This document shows, in pieces, positions 27,043 through 35,317 of a DNA stretch of 64,000 bases. A program made the translations under genes and the position numbers. The stretch spans positions 24,525-88,524 of the forward strand of contig CALVTL010000004.1 in NCBI GenBank assembly GCA_944362555.1, written 5' to 3'. Origin of the DNA: an uncultured Clostridia bacterium (GTDB taxonomy: Bacteria > Bacillota > Clostridia > Christensenellales > Borkfalkiaceae). Positions within the stretch are counted from its first letter, which is position 1, and the number at the start of each line of letters is the position of its first letter. Below the pieces are notes generated by a model. The model searched no databases and was not told the DNA's origin. It saw only the letters and a program-made list of their open reading frames with translations.

Positions 27043-27149
27043 TAGTTTTGGTGAAAATATTTTTACTTTTTTGCAACTTTTTTTCGTTTACCCGCATTTG
27101 CGCCGAAAATGGGCAAAATTGCCCCGAAAATGTGCCAAAAACGGGGAGA

Positions 27150-27890
27150 TCAGAACGTCTTGGCGTTGTAGCTTTCCAGAAAGCGGTTGATGCGGGGGAA
27201 GTCGGACGGGGTGACGATGGATAAAACCTTCTCGCCCAATACGCCGTTCTCGGTGACGATGACCGCAACGAGGTCCTTTCGCTCCTCAAAGGCAACGAAC
27301 ACTTCAAAGACGGTGGCGTCCTGACTCATGATGATGTATTTTTCCAGGTCGTAGTCGTGCAGGATGTCGCGGCAGAGGGTATGGTTGAAGAACTTTGCAA
27401 GGTCGTCGCCCGCCTTCACGCGCATCTCGATCTCCGAATACAGCCCGTAGCTGTTGATGACGCCCACCATCGTGCCGTGGTCGTAGACGATGAGCGTCTT
27501 CTGGCGGTGTTCGCGGAAGTTCTCTACGGCGGAGAGCACGGGCTTGTCGGCAAAGACAGAGGCGATTTTTTTGACTTTGATGGCGTCGATGAGGCGGGGC
27601 GGCTTGCACAGCAGCCCTTCGATGAACTCGATGTTCTGCACGACGTCGTCGCACGGAACGGCGATGACGGTCTCGTCCGCCGCGCCCGCCGCGCGGTGCA
27701 CGATGGCGTTGCGCAGCTTTCCGTAGTCGATGAGCTCCGAACAGTACCGCCGCACGGTGATGTCCTCATCGCTGCATTTTTTGACAAGGTCGGTGAAGTT
27801 CATGGCAGCCCGCGCGCCGTGGATGAGCTTGAGCTGTGCCTCGATGCGGTTATAACTTTGCAGAAACCGCGCTGCGTTGGATATATCCAT
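27150..27890 (-). CDS. HEPN-like domain fused to CBS pair, copy 2
   Basis: 246 aa, paralogous over its full length to the gene at 21180. The helical N-terminal domain keeps KLRNAIVHR, an Rx4H motif (Arg60, His65), and a following IAVPCDDVVQNI helix like IAEPCDDMTQLI in copy 1. CBS motifs follow from about residue 100 (TLIVYDHGTMVGVINS, VAVIVTENGVLGEKVLSIV). Unlike copy 1 it has a clear ribosome site, GGAGGTTGTT. Function unknown; ligand-controlled RNA binding or cleavage is inferred. Confidence 0.75.
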   Translation of the reverse strand: MDISNAARFLQSYNRIEAQLKLIHGARAAMNFTDLVKKCSDEDITVRRYCSELIDYGKLRNAIVHRAAGAADETVIAVPCDDVVQNIEFIEGLLCKPPRLIDAIKVKKIASVFADKPVLSAVENFREHRQKTLIVYDHGTMVGVINSYGLYSEIEMRVKAGDDLAKFFNHTLCRDILHDYDLEKYIIMSQDATVFEVFVAFEERKDLVAVIVTENGVLGEKVLSIVTPSDFPRINRFLESYNAKTF

Positions 27891-27906
27891 AACAACCTCC
27901 GCAAAC

Positions 27907-27935
27907 AGTATACCATATTTATGGTTGCTGCACAA
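27907..27935 (-). promoter_or_regulatory. Promoter of HEPN-like/CBS copy 2
   Basis: Minus strand TTGTGC, 17-bp spacer, TATACT, short leader with GGAGG. Confidence 0.65.
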
Positions 27936-28048
27936 GGGGGGAGGGGAAAATTCCTTGGAAAACGCGGTAGAATGCGGCATACTTCGCGCCCGTCCGACGC
28001 GTTCGGTCATGCTCCGCGCGCCGCAAACCTTTATAATGTCATAAGAAT

Positions 28049-29023
28049 ATGGTCGTCTATTGGGAGTACGCCTTTCTTGAAAACGCCGTGTTGGACGGCT
28101 TCCTGCTGCTGCTCGCTTTGAAGTGCGCGCGCATGAAGGTGCGCGCCCTGCGGCTTGCGGCAGCCGCCTGCGCGGGCGGGGCGTTCGCGGTCGCGTTCCC
28201 TCTGATGCGCCTTCCCGTGTGGGCGGCGTACGTCGTGAAGTTCGCGTTCGGCGGTGTTCTGTCGCTTCTGGCGGGGAGCGGAACGCGCGCGAAGAGGTAC
28301 GCTCTTCTCGCCGTCTGCTTTTTTGCCGTCACCTTTCTCTTCGGCGGCGCCTTGACGGCGCTCTATGCGTTCTTCGGCATAGAAACTGCTGACGGGACAG
28401 GGTTTTATTTGGAGCGCGTTCCCGTTGCGCTGCTTGTCGGCACGTTCGGGCTTCTGGGTGCGGGGGTGATCGCGGCGGCGAAGGCGTTCTTCCGCTTCCG
28501 CGCCGTCGAACGGAACCTCATCCCCTGCAAATTGGAAAACGCGGGAAAAACCCTGTCCTGCACGGGGTTTTATGACAGCGGAAACTGCCTCGCCTTTCAG
28601 GGAAAGCCCGTGTGCGTCATCTCCGCCGCGGGGGTGTTCGCCCTGTTCGGTGCCCATCCTTCGCCCGTCGGCAGGATGCGTATTACCACGGTGAACGCAA
28701 GCCGCTCCTCGCCCGTCTTTTGCTGCGAGCGCCTTGTGGCGGGCGGCGCCGCGTTTGAGCACGTTCTGCTGACGGTGGGGGACGTCGGGGAGCGCTTTCA
28801 GATCATATTCAATCCCGCACTATCGGAGGGGGTCGATGAAACTGCTTTATTTTCTCAAAAATTGGCTCATGCGCCTCAAATCGGGCGAAAACGTCGTGCA
28901 TTATCTGTGCGGAAGCGAGGCGCTCCCGCTGCCGCTCTCCCCGGAGGAGGAGGCGGAGCTGCTGAAAAAGCTGGAGGAGAACAGGGAGGCGGAGGAGGTC
29001 AAGGCGAAGCTCATCGAGCATAA
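28049..29023 (+). CDS. spoIIGA: Sigma-E processing peptidase SpoIIGA
   Basis: The N-terminal half has five hydrophobic helices. The C-terminal half has the aspartic-protease motif FYDSGN (Asp176). SpoIIGA cleaves pro-sigma-E in the mother cell after forespore signalling. The frame does not stop at the usual place: it runs on to 29023, 188 nt into sigE, adding about 63 residues of Gly/Ala-rich sequence dictated by sigE codons. The functional protein probably ends near [15 protein letters not shown] box ends 11 nt before the ATG; no convincing -35 or Spo0A box was found. Confidence 0.85.
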   Translation: MVVYWEYAFLENAVLDGFLLLLALKCARMKVRALRLAAAACAGGAFAVAFPLMRLPVWAAYVVKFAFGGVLSLLAGSGTRAKRYALLAVCFFAVTFLFGGALTALYAFFGIETADGTGFYLERVPVALLVGTFGLLGAGVIAAAKAFFRFRAVERNLIPCKLENAGKTLSCTGFYDSGNCLAFQGKPVCVISAAGVFALFGAHPSPVGRMRITTVNASRSSPVFCCERLVAGGAAFEHVLLTVGDVGERFQIIFNPALSEGVDETALFSQKLAHAPQIGRKRRALSVRKRGAPAAALPGGGGGAAEKAGGEQGGGGGQGEAHRA

Positions 29024-29546
29024 CCTGCGCCTTGTGGTGTATCTCTCGCGCAAGTTCGAGAACACGGGCGTCGACGCGGACGACCTCATCTCCATCGGCA
29101 CCATCGGGCTCATCAAAGCCATCAACTCCTTCCGCACCGATAAAAATATCAAACTTGCGACGTACGCCTCGCGCTGCATCGAGAACGAGATCTTAATGTA
29201 TCTGCGCCGCACGGTGAAGCTGAAGAGCGAAGTCTCCTTCGACGAGCCGCTCAACACCGATTTCGAGGGGAACGAGCTGCTCCTCTCCGATATTCTGGGC
29301 ACGGACAGCGAGGCGGTGTACGGCGGCGTGGAGGCGAACGTCGAGAAGGAGCTCTTAAAAGAGGCGCTGAAAAAGCTGCCCGAGCGCGAGCGCCGCATCA
29401 TGGATATGCGCTTCGGGTTGAGCGGAAGGGAGGAGATGACGCAAAAGGACGTCGCCGATGAGCTGGGCATTTCCCAGAGTTATATCTCCCGCCTGGAAAA
29501 AAAGATCATCGAGCGCCTCAAAAAAGAGATCTCCAAATTGGTGTGA
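28836..29546 (+). CDS. sigE: RNA polymerase sporulation sigma factor SigE
   Basis: 236 aa, normal for sigma-E. A short pro-sequence starting [14 protein letters not shown] is followed by region 2 ([26 protein letters not shown] and [21 protein letters not shown]) and region 4 with the helix-turn-helix [19 protein letters not shown]. It directs mother-cell gene expression. GGAGGGGGTCG precedes the ATG, and the gene starts inside the spoIIGA frame. In many relatives sigG follows at once; here it is 12 kb away. Confidence 0.96.
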   Translation: MKLLYFLKNWLMRLKSGENVVHYLCGSEALPLPLSPEEEAELLKKLEENREAEEVKAKLIEHNLRLVVYLSRKFENTGVDADDLISIGTIGLIKAINSFRTDKNIKLATYASRCIENEILMYLRRTVKLKSEVSFDEPLNTDFEGNELLLSDILGTDSEAVYGGVEANVEKELLKEALKKLPERERRIMDMRFGLSGREEMTQKDVADELGISQSYISRLEKKIIERLKKEISKLV

Positions 29547-29569
29547 CGGGAAAAGAAGGCGCGCGGGAA

Positions 29570-29725
29570 GGCGGCTTCCCCTCGGGAAGTGACAACAGGC
29601 GAGGGGATTCCTCACGCTCGCCTTCGGCTCGGTTCGGAATGACATAAGGAGTGTCATCCCGTCCGAACGCTCGCCTTCGGCTCGGTTCGGAATGACATAA
29701 GGGACGGCAGGCGGTGATGGGGGCG
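29570..29725. repeat. Dispersed repeat cluster at the left edge of the inserted region
   Basis: Two direct copies, 53 bp apart (29614-29649 and 29667-29702), of a CGCTCGCCTTCGGCTCGGTT-GGAATGAC unit. The same unit recurs at about 31920-31953, and related units lie at 41490 and 42870. No gene. Confidence 0.8.
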
Positions 29726-30040
29726 TTACGAATCGCTTTTTTCGATGCCGAGCAGACATAAAAGCGCCTGCCGCTTGTCGGGCGGGAGGGCGCGGTCGCG
29801 CTCCAGAAGCGCGGTCTCCTCCCTTGTCAAAAGCTGCGGCTCTTCCTCCTCGCGGAAGAACTGCGCAAGGGTCAGACCGAACGCATGGCAGAGCTGCTCC
29901 AGCACGTCGAGCTTGGGCGGCGTGTTGCGCTCATAGACGGATGCGAGCGTCGACTGCGGGATCAGAGCCTCCTGCGCAAGGCGGTAGTCCGTCCAGCCGC
30001 GCTCATTTTTGAGTTGTCTGATGCGTTCGATCACGTTCAT
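29726..30040 (-). CDS. XRE family helix-turn-helix regulator
   Basis: 104 aa. The HTH spans about residues 3-60 (RIRQLKNERGWTDYRLAQEA and IPQSTLASVYERNTPPKLD), followed by an acidic tail (FFREEEEPQLL) and LPPDKRQALLCLLG, a common layout in small clostridial regulators. No clear ribosome site precedes the ATG. A perfect 25-bp palindrome 45 nt upstream may be its operator. Adjacent to the surface-protein cluster, which it might control. Confidence 0.82.
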   Translation of the reverse strand: MNVIERIRQLKNERGWTDYRLAQEALIPQSTLASVYERNTPPKLDVLEQLCHAFGLTLAQFFREEEEPQLLTREETALLERDRALPPDKRQALLCLLGIEKSDS

Positions 30041-30084
30041 ATCAAATGAGAAAAAATAACAAACTGCCAAAAACGTGGGAAGGT

Positions 30085-30109
30085 GCGGGTGTCAGAATCT
30101 GACACCCGC
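30085..30109. promoter_or_regulatory. Perfect 25-bp palindrome, candidate operator
   Basis: Arms GCGGGTGTCAGA / TCTGACACCCGC around one central base. It lies just upstream of the divergent XRE gene. On plus it is followed by TTTCGCTTTAT, so a terminator is the alternative. Confidence 0.55.
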
Positions 30110-30180
30110 TTTCGCTTTATATCACCGCGCCCGCCGCCCTTCAAACAGCGCGCCCGCCGCAGGAACGTTCAACAAAGCGA

Positions 30181-30189
30181 GGGGGGGGG
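30181..30189 (+). repeat. G9 homopolymer followed by TATG
   Basis: Nine Gs in the 615-bp gap between the XRE gene and the first signal peptidase. A second G9 tract lies at 31594-31602. The rest of 30110-30330 shows nothing coding. Confidence 0.7.
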
Positions 30190-30330
30190 TATGTCTTTGA
30201 TGATGCGTTCGCCGTCGCGAACATAAAGCACGACCCGTATAGGGACGGGAGCAGAAATCGGCGGATCCCGGCAGGGAGTGCCGAGGAATATTATACCACG
30301 CCGCGGACTACAAAATATATCGCAGAAAAG

Positions 30331-30359
30331 TTGACAAAATATTGTTTTTGCGGTATAAT
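30331..30359 (+). promoter_or_regulatory. Promoter of the first SipW-type peptidase gene
   Basis: TTGACA, 17-bp spacer, TATAAT, with a leader of about 290 nt. The leader contains the stem-loop GTTCAC/GTGAAC (30544-30574, inner TTGTG/CACAA), then a run of seven Ts at 30587-30593. It may be a regulated leader. Confidence 0.75.
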
Positions 30360-30655
30360 GAGGTCGAAATCAAAAATGTTTTTTATGAATTTCACGCGCA
30401 TTTTGTGTTGATTGTTTTCAAACGGCGCACATACATATTTGCATAACGCACCCCGTTTTGCGCATACGTTGTACAAAAAACGGGTCAGATTACGCGAAGA
30501 TTTATAACCGAAAAGGGGCGTTTTTCGCTCCGCAGCCCACCAGGTTCACGTTTGTGGTGATACACAATGTGAACGGGTTTGTCGTCTTTTTTTGAAAAAA
30601 TTTTTTTCTGCGGTAAAAAAATTTTCCCCATTTTCCTTTTCATTACGGAGATACC

Positions 30656-31585
30656 ATGGACGTAAAACTCCCTTCTATGCAAGACGCGGACAGCGGCGAA
30701 ACGACAGAGCGCCTTATGCCGCAGCCCAATGAGAGTGCGCCGGAACACGCGGCGGAACAGTCCGCCGCGCCCAAAGAGCCTATTTTTTCGGAGCGCCCCG
30801 AATGCCCCGACGGTAATGAAAAAAATGAACAATCGGGCGGGGAGCAGGCGAAGGGCAAGCGCCGCACGGGCGACATCGTCGCCATCGTCATCATGGCGGT
30901 GCTCTCCGTTATCCTCATCCCCGTGCTTGCCGTCAACCTTTCCCTTATTATCAAAGGCAGCCTGCGGCAGGACGTTCCGCCCGATATTTTCGGTGTCGCG
31001 CCGCTTGCCGTCACGTCCGGTTCGATGGACGGCAGCGAGGAGGACAGCTTCCCCGAGGGCGCGCTCATCTTCGTCCGCATTTTCTCGGAGGAGGAAAAGC
31101 AGAGTCTGAAGATCGGGGACGTCGTCACCTTCCGCGCCGCCGATAACGCCTATGTCACGCACCGCATCGTGGATGTCACGACGGAGGGGGAGCAGATCGT
31201 CACGGTCACGACGCGCGGCGACGCGAACGCCGTGACGGACGGTGCCATCGCCATCGGGAACGTCATCGGCATCTGCACGGGGCACGTCAACGGGCTGGGC
31301 GATTTCTCCATCTTTTTGCAGACCCCGTCGGGCATTCTGGTGTTCATCGGCATTCCCGTGCTGCTCTTTATTGCTTACGACGTCACGCGCATCATATTAT
31401 ATAACCGCAGGGCGAAGCGGGAGGTTGTCGCGGAGGGCGGGGAACAGCTCGAACAGGCGCAGTCCGAACTTGACAGCGCGCGCAATGAACTGCGCGACAA
31501 AGAGGAGGAGCTCGCCCGTCTGCGCGCCCAACTCGCCGAACGCGTGAAACAGGCAAATTCCGACGAAAACAGCAAAACCTCTTGA
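30656..31585 (+). CDS. SipW-type (Ser/His) signal peptidase I with coiled-coil tail
   Basis: 309 aa. A long acidic cytosolic N-terminus (1-70) precedes one helix (72-100). The extracytoplasmic catalytic domain has the SGSM nucleophile (Ser123) and VTHRI with His169 in place of the bacterial Lys, the hallmark of the SipW/ER-type subgroup. A second helix lies near 218-240. A charged coiled coil at 250-300 (EEELARLRAQLAERV) is unusual for the family. It likely matures the T[FY][AS]RY[ST] proteins encoded downstream. The stop codon overlaps the next promoter's -35 box. Confidence 0.88.
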   Translation: MDVKLPSMQDADSGETTERLMPQPNESAPEHAAEQSAAPKEPIFSERPECPDGNEKNEQSGGEQAKGKRRTGDIVAIVIMAVLSVILIPVLAVNLSLIIKGSLRQDVPPDIFGVAPLAVTSGSMDGSEEDSFPEGALIFVRIFSEEEKQSLKIGDVVTFRAADNAYVTHRIVDVTTEGEQIVTVTTRGDANAVTDGAIAIGNVIGICTGHVNGLGDFSIFLQTPSGILVFIGIPVLLFIAYDVTRIILYNRRAKREVVAEGGEQLEQAQSELDSARNELRDKEEELARLRAQLAERVKQANSDENSKTS

Positions 31586-31608
31586 CAATTCTCGGGGGGG
31601 GGTATAAG
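31582..31608 (+). promoter_or_regulatory. Promoter with G9 tract in the spacer, possible phase-variable switch
   Basis: TTGACA (31582-31587), 15-bp spacer made of ATTCTC plus nine Gs, TATAAG (31603-31608). Two extra Gs would give the ideal 17-bp spacing. It would drive the TasA-like gene at 32067 through a repeat-filled leader. Confidence 0.55.
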
Positions 31609-31639
31609 TAGGAATAGACGAGGGCGCGGCAAAGAGCAG

Positions 31640-31975
31640 CGCTATGATAGTAGCTCCTTCAGTCACTGCGTGACAGCTCCCTCAAAGAGGGAGCCATCGG
31701 ACGAGGGTGCGGAGGAATCTGCCCTTGCCTCCCTCCGTGAGGGAGGTGCCGTCCGACGCAAGGAGGAATGTCCCGCTTGCGGGAGAATTCCGACGAAGCG
31801 GCGCACGAGCCCCAAGGGGGCGAAGTGGCGGAGCGAGGAATCCCTCGGACTCTCCCCACGTCATTCCGAGCGAAGCGAGGAATCCATTGGGAAGAGATAA
31901 AGAGCGAGGAGATTCCTCACACTCGCCTTCGGCTCGGTTCGGAATGACGTAAGGGGCGTCATTCCACCCCACACA
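31640..31975. repeat. Dispersed palindromic repeats in the 5' leader of the TasA-like gene
   Basis: At least three units: CTCCCTC/GAGGGAG with TCACTGCGTGA, CTCCCTCCGTGAGGGAG, and GTCATTCCGAGCGAAGCGAGG with its inverted partner ending GGAATGAC. No gene. Confidence 0.8.
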
Positions 31976-32066
31976 AGGCGGGAAAAATTACACCAAGGTA
32001 AAATCGGCGACTGTGCCACACGCGTTGCCGTTTTACATAAAAACAAATTGAAAGGAGTAGGAAAAA

Positions 32067-32810
32067 ATGACAAAGAAGAAGAGCATCATCACGAAGTTGT
32101 TTGTTGCGCTTGTCGCACTGACGCTCATCAGCTGCTGCTTCCTCGGCAGCACGTTCGCGCGCTACACCAGCGGCGGGAACGGAAGCGCTACGACGAACAT
32201 TGCACTGTGGGATGTCAGCCTTACCGGTGCAGGTTCGTCCGGGGCTTTCGATGTATCGCTTGCCGAGAAACTTACGCCCTCTGCGGAAGAGTATAGCGAC
32301 GCCAAAGATCGTACGAACACCACGGGTAAGGTTCTCGTTGCAACGATCAAGTACAACATTGAAGTCGCAGGCAACCTGACGATCACCGCATCCGATCTTT
32401 TGCCCGTGTTCAACACCGGTACTAATCAGGCGGGGACTGCTTATGCAACCGCACTTGGCTCGGGAATGTCCGTGGGCGAAGGTGCTGTTACGGGTACGCC
32501 TTCGCAGGATCAGTTCAACAAGGTGTTCGAGTTGAAACTGTATACGGGGACGGATCAAGGCGGAACAGGAAGCCAAGACTACACCAGCGGAAGCGAAATC
32601 ACGATGACGGTTGGTTCTGCGCAGACACTGTACGTCTTTGCGGAAGTGACTTGGACGTCGCTTGATACGGATGCAACGCTTTCCGGCACGAGTGAGACGC
32701 TTGCAGATGCCATCGACACTTGGTTTGGTGAAAATCTTGCATCTCTTTCGACGACGTTGACGTATAAGGCAGTTCAGAGCGCCCAGATCCCCGCAGCATC
32801 GGGTGACTGA
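32067..32810 (+). CDS. Secreted TasA/camelysin-like protein with SipW-type signal peptide
   Basis: 247 aa. The signal segment is residues 8-30, ending LGSTFARYTSGG. Mature-start features resemble the TasA/CalY family: small polar residues, then IALWDVSLTG and a beta-rich Thr/Ser/Gly body with SAQTLYVFAEVTW, typical of this Ig-like fold. TasA forms extracellular fibres in Bacillus biofilms. There is no sortase motif and no C-terminal helix. AAAGGAG precedes the ATG. Family placement is by signal motif and general fold; low sequence identity is expected. Confidence 0.75.
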   Translation: MTKKKSIITKLFVALVALTLISCCFLGSTFARYTSGGNGSATTNIALWDVSLTGAGSSGAFDVSLAEKLTPSAEEYSDAKDRTNTTGKVLVATIKYNIEVAGNLTITASDLLPVFNTGTNQAGTAYATALGSGMSVGEGAVTGTPSQDQFNKVFELKLYTGTDQGGTGSQDYTSGSEITMTVGSAQTLYVFAEVTWTSLDTDATLSGTSETLADAIDTWFGENLASLSTTLTYKAVQSAQIPAASGD

Positions 32811-33228
32811 TTTTTCAAAAATCAGAACGAACAATTTTTTTCCAGACTTCTAAAAAATAATTGCCGTGCCGCGTAGGTGTGGTATCGATGGCAGGGCGTA
32901 AACGCAGACATTCGTCGCATCGGCAAAAGGGCTTTTTGAAAAAAGTCCGCTCCCTTCGCGCACCTTAAAAAGGCGCACGCGTCCCTCCCTTTTGGGGGGT
33001 GCAGGAAGGGTCGTCGAAGGTGGCGAGAGGTCTGCAAGCGGGGAAAAATTTCCCGTGCGTCCGCTGTGTACGCTTTCCGCTATGCGGTCAAAGCGTACAC
33101 AGAGCTCACGGGCGAAGAAAAAATGGGGAAAGGATGAGACCATTTTAGCCTCTTCTATAAGGGGGGCAGTCGCATTGCCGCACGTTTTGAACGGGTGCAG
33201 TATTGCAGGATAGCATAATGGAGACATT
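32811..33228 (+). other. Non-coding gap with a long perfect hairpin
   Basis: 418 bp without a gene. At 33066-33100 GTGTACGCTTT pairs with AAAGCGTACAC, and CCGC/GCGG stacks inside. A CCCTCCCTTTTGGGGGG element lies near 32983-32999. The last bases supply GGAGACATT as ribosome site for the next gene. Confidence 0.7.
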
Positions 33229-35316
33229 ATGAGCGAACAGGATAAGGAAAACAAAATCGTCCCCGACGAAGAACGGGAGAATGCCGCCTCCGTGCAGGAG
33301 GAGCTTTCCGCTGCCGCGAACGACGCCGACGGGGTGCAGGTAGAGGGCGGCGAAGGCACGCAGGAAGAGGGCTTCCCCTTGGGGGGAAGCTGTCCCAAAG
33401 GGACTGATGAGGGGAACGGCACTGTTTCTCGTCATCCCGAGGAGCCGCAGAGCGGCGACGAGGGATCCCATGGGGCAGCGACAGAGAGTGAGGGGATTCC
33501 TCAATCGGCTGCGCCTCATGACGGAATGACGGAAAAAGAAGGCAGTGAAGGCGCGGACGACGATGCTCTTGCCTCCCCTGTGCAAGGGGAGGTGGACGAC
33601 GCGGATGCGTCGGACGGAAGGGTTGTAGAAGGCAGCGAGGGCGGGATGCCCGTTCTGCCGCCGATGGAGAAGCGGGAGCGGCTGACGTTCGCCGAGAAGA
33701 TGTCGGAGGCGGGCTATGTCGTAGGCCGCCGTTACGACGCGGTGAAAAACGCCTTTTTGAGCTACAAATCGACGTTAAAGCGCCCCAAACCGCTGCATTG
33801 CCGGTTCTCCACCAACAGCGAGACGTTCACCGTCGGGAAGAAACTCCTCGCCAAGCTGGTCTTGGTGAGCGGTTATCTGCGCCTTTTTGTGGCGCTCGAT
33901 CCCAAGGCATACAACGAACAAAAATACCATCATAAGGATTATACCGAGGTCGCCCGTTACGAAAAGACCCCGCTTATGATCAAGCTCTCGTCCGACAGGC
34001 AGGAAAAGTACGCCGTCGAGCTCATCGACGATCTGATGCGCGCCAATAACTTTGAGCCGGACGAGAACTATGTGCCGACCGACCAGGCGGACGTGTTCAT
34101 GACCGCCGCCCGCACGCGCAAAAAGACCAAGGTGGTCTATGTGCCCGTGCCCGTCGGCGGCGCGGGAGGGGACGCCGCCGCAGAAACCGCCGCGGCGCAA
34201 GACGGCGCGCAAAAAGAGGGCTTCCCCTTGGGGGGAAGCTGTCCCGAAGGGACTGATGAGGGGGACGGCGCGCAGGAAACGAGCGAAGCCCCTCATCCGT
34301 CTGCTGCGCAGACACCTTCCCCCGAGGGGGAAGGCAGCGAGGCGGCGCTTTCCGAAACGGAAGAGCTCACCCCCGAGGGGGAAGGCGGCGAAGGCACGCA
34401 GGACGACGATGCTCTTGCCTCCCCTGTGCAAGGGGAGGTGGACGACGCGGATGCGTCGGACGGAAGGGTTTCCGAAGGCAGCGAGGGCGAACCCGCAGCG
34501 CCCGAACGGGAGAGCAGCGAAGAACGGGCGCTCGTTCCTGCGCCCGACGCCATCGACGTCAAGCTGCCCCGCCGCGGGCGCGTCCGCAACAAGAAGGGCG
34601 AGCGGTGCGGCAAGATCCGCCGCAGCGTCTGGTACTCCGAAGAGGGCGACACGCGCGGCGAGTTCCGCAAAGAGGAGCGCAACGTCTTCCTCTACTCCGA
34701 CAAAGAGCGCAGGTGCTACGTCGATAAGAACAACAACATTTTAGCGCTCGACCACACCTATGTTGCCACCATCCATCGCACGTCGTGGCTGCCCATCCTC
34801 ATCATCGTGATCATCCTCGCCATCGCGACGGTTTTGTCGGTGGTGCTCGGCGCATACTTCTTAAATCGCAGCGTTGATTACGCGCCCGTGCTGTTCATCG
34901 CGCATGAGGACGGAACGCAGTGGCAGGACGAGGAAGATCTGCCCGTCTTTGTCAACGAGACCTTCGGCGACGCCAAAGTCGCCCCGGGCATGGAGGGCAG
35001 TTACCGCTTCTCCCTGCGCAACGATAACGACGACGCGCTCGTATTCTCCCTTCTCTTTGAGGAGGAGAATGAATACGGCATCGGGCTTGTCTACAAATTA
35101 AAGCGTGACGGCGTGTATGTTTCGGGCGCGGAAGGTCACCTTTCGCCCGGGGAGCTGGGCGTCACCGAGATGACCATCGAAGCCCGCTCCACCACGGTAT
35201 TCGAGATCGAGTGGTATTGGGCGCACAACGACGAGGCAGACACCGCCGCGGGCGAAGCTGCCGCCGACTACACCCTGCATATCGCGTTCAGCGCCTATGT
35301 GAGCGATCGGGCGTGA
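33229..35316 (+). CDS. Membrane protein with repeat-derived disordered segments and exported camelysin-like domain
   Basis: 695 aa, type II topology. A cytosolic N-terminus (1-145) and a linker (329-420) are disordered; both are largely translations of intergenic repeats. Between them (about 145-290) is a folded domain with LALDPKAYNE-like FVALDPKAY and KYHHKD motifs, recurrent in clostridial proteins of unknown role. A positively charged region (445-515) precedes one helix at about 519-546. The exported C-terminus has VAPGMEGSYRFSLRNDN, like TasA/CalY Ig-like folds. It may anchor or assemble the fibre, as TapA does in Bacillus; this is inference. Confidence 0.75.
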   Translation: MSEQDKENKIVPDEERENAASVQEELSAAANDADGVQVEGGEGTQEEGFPLGGSCPKGTDEGNGTVSRHPEEPQSGDEGSHGAATESEGIPQSAAPHDGMTEKEGSEGADDDALASPVQGEVDDADASDGRVVEGSEGGMPVLPPMEKRERLTFAEKMSEAGYVVGRRYDAVKNAFLSYKSTLKRPKPLHCRFSTNSETFTVGKKLLAKLVLVSGYLRLFVALDPKAYNEQKYHHKDYTEVARYEKTPLMIKLSSDRQEKYAVELIDDLMRANNFEPDENYVPTDQADVFMTAARTRKKTKVVYVPVPVGGAGGDAAAETAAAQDGAQKEGFPLGGSCPEGTDEGDGAQETSEAPHPSAAQTPSPEGEGSEAALSETEELTPEGEGGEGTQDDDALASPVQGEVDDADASDGRVSEGSEGEPAAPERESSEERALVPAPDAIDVKLPRRGRVRNKKGERCGKIRRSVWYSEEGDTRGEFRKEERNVFLYSDKERRCYVDKNNNILALDHTYVATIHRTSWLPILIIVIILAIATVLSVVLGAYFLNRSVDYAPVLFIAHEDGTQWQDEEDLPVFVNETFGDAKVAPGMEGSYRFSLRNDNDDALVFSLLFEEENEYGIGLVYKLKRDGVYVSGAEGHLSPGELGVTEMTIEARSTTVFEIEWYWAHNDEADTAAGEAAADYTLHIAFSAYVSDRA
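33365..33624 (+). repeat. Intergenic-type repeats embedded in coding sequence, block 1
   Basis: Contains the CTTCCCCTTGGGGGGAAG unit, a TCATCCCGAGGAG...GGAATGACGG unit and a CCTCCCCTGTGCAAGGGGAGG unit, all read in one frame. Residues about 46-132 of the 695-aa protein. The last 70 bp (33555-33624) recur identically at 34401-34470. Confidence 0.85.
34214..34470 (+). repeat. Intergenic-type repeats embedded in coding sequence, block 2
   Basis: The same units as block 1 plus a CCTTCCCCCGAGGGGGAAGG unit and its CCTCATCCGTC neighbour; residues about 329-414. The block-to-block spacing of 846 bp is a multiple of three. Confidence 0.85.
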
Positions 35317-35317
35317 T

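Noticed and set aside
26532-27224. 230-codon plus-strand open frame in the gap before the second HEPN-like/CBS gene
   Set aside because: Composition is Phe/Ser/Leu-rich because the strand is pyrimidine-rich. There is no ribosome site and no recognisable domain, and it runs antisense into the end of the HEPN-like/CBS copy 2 gene. The opposite strand has a strong promoter, so RNA is the better explanation.
27961-28048. Spo0A box upstream of spoIIGA
   Set aside because: TTCGGTCA near 28002 resembles half a box but mismatches at key bases, and no second copy was found.
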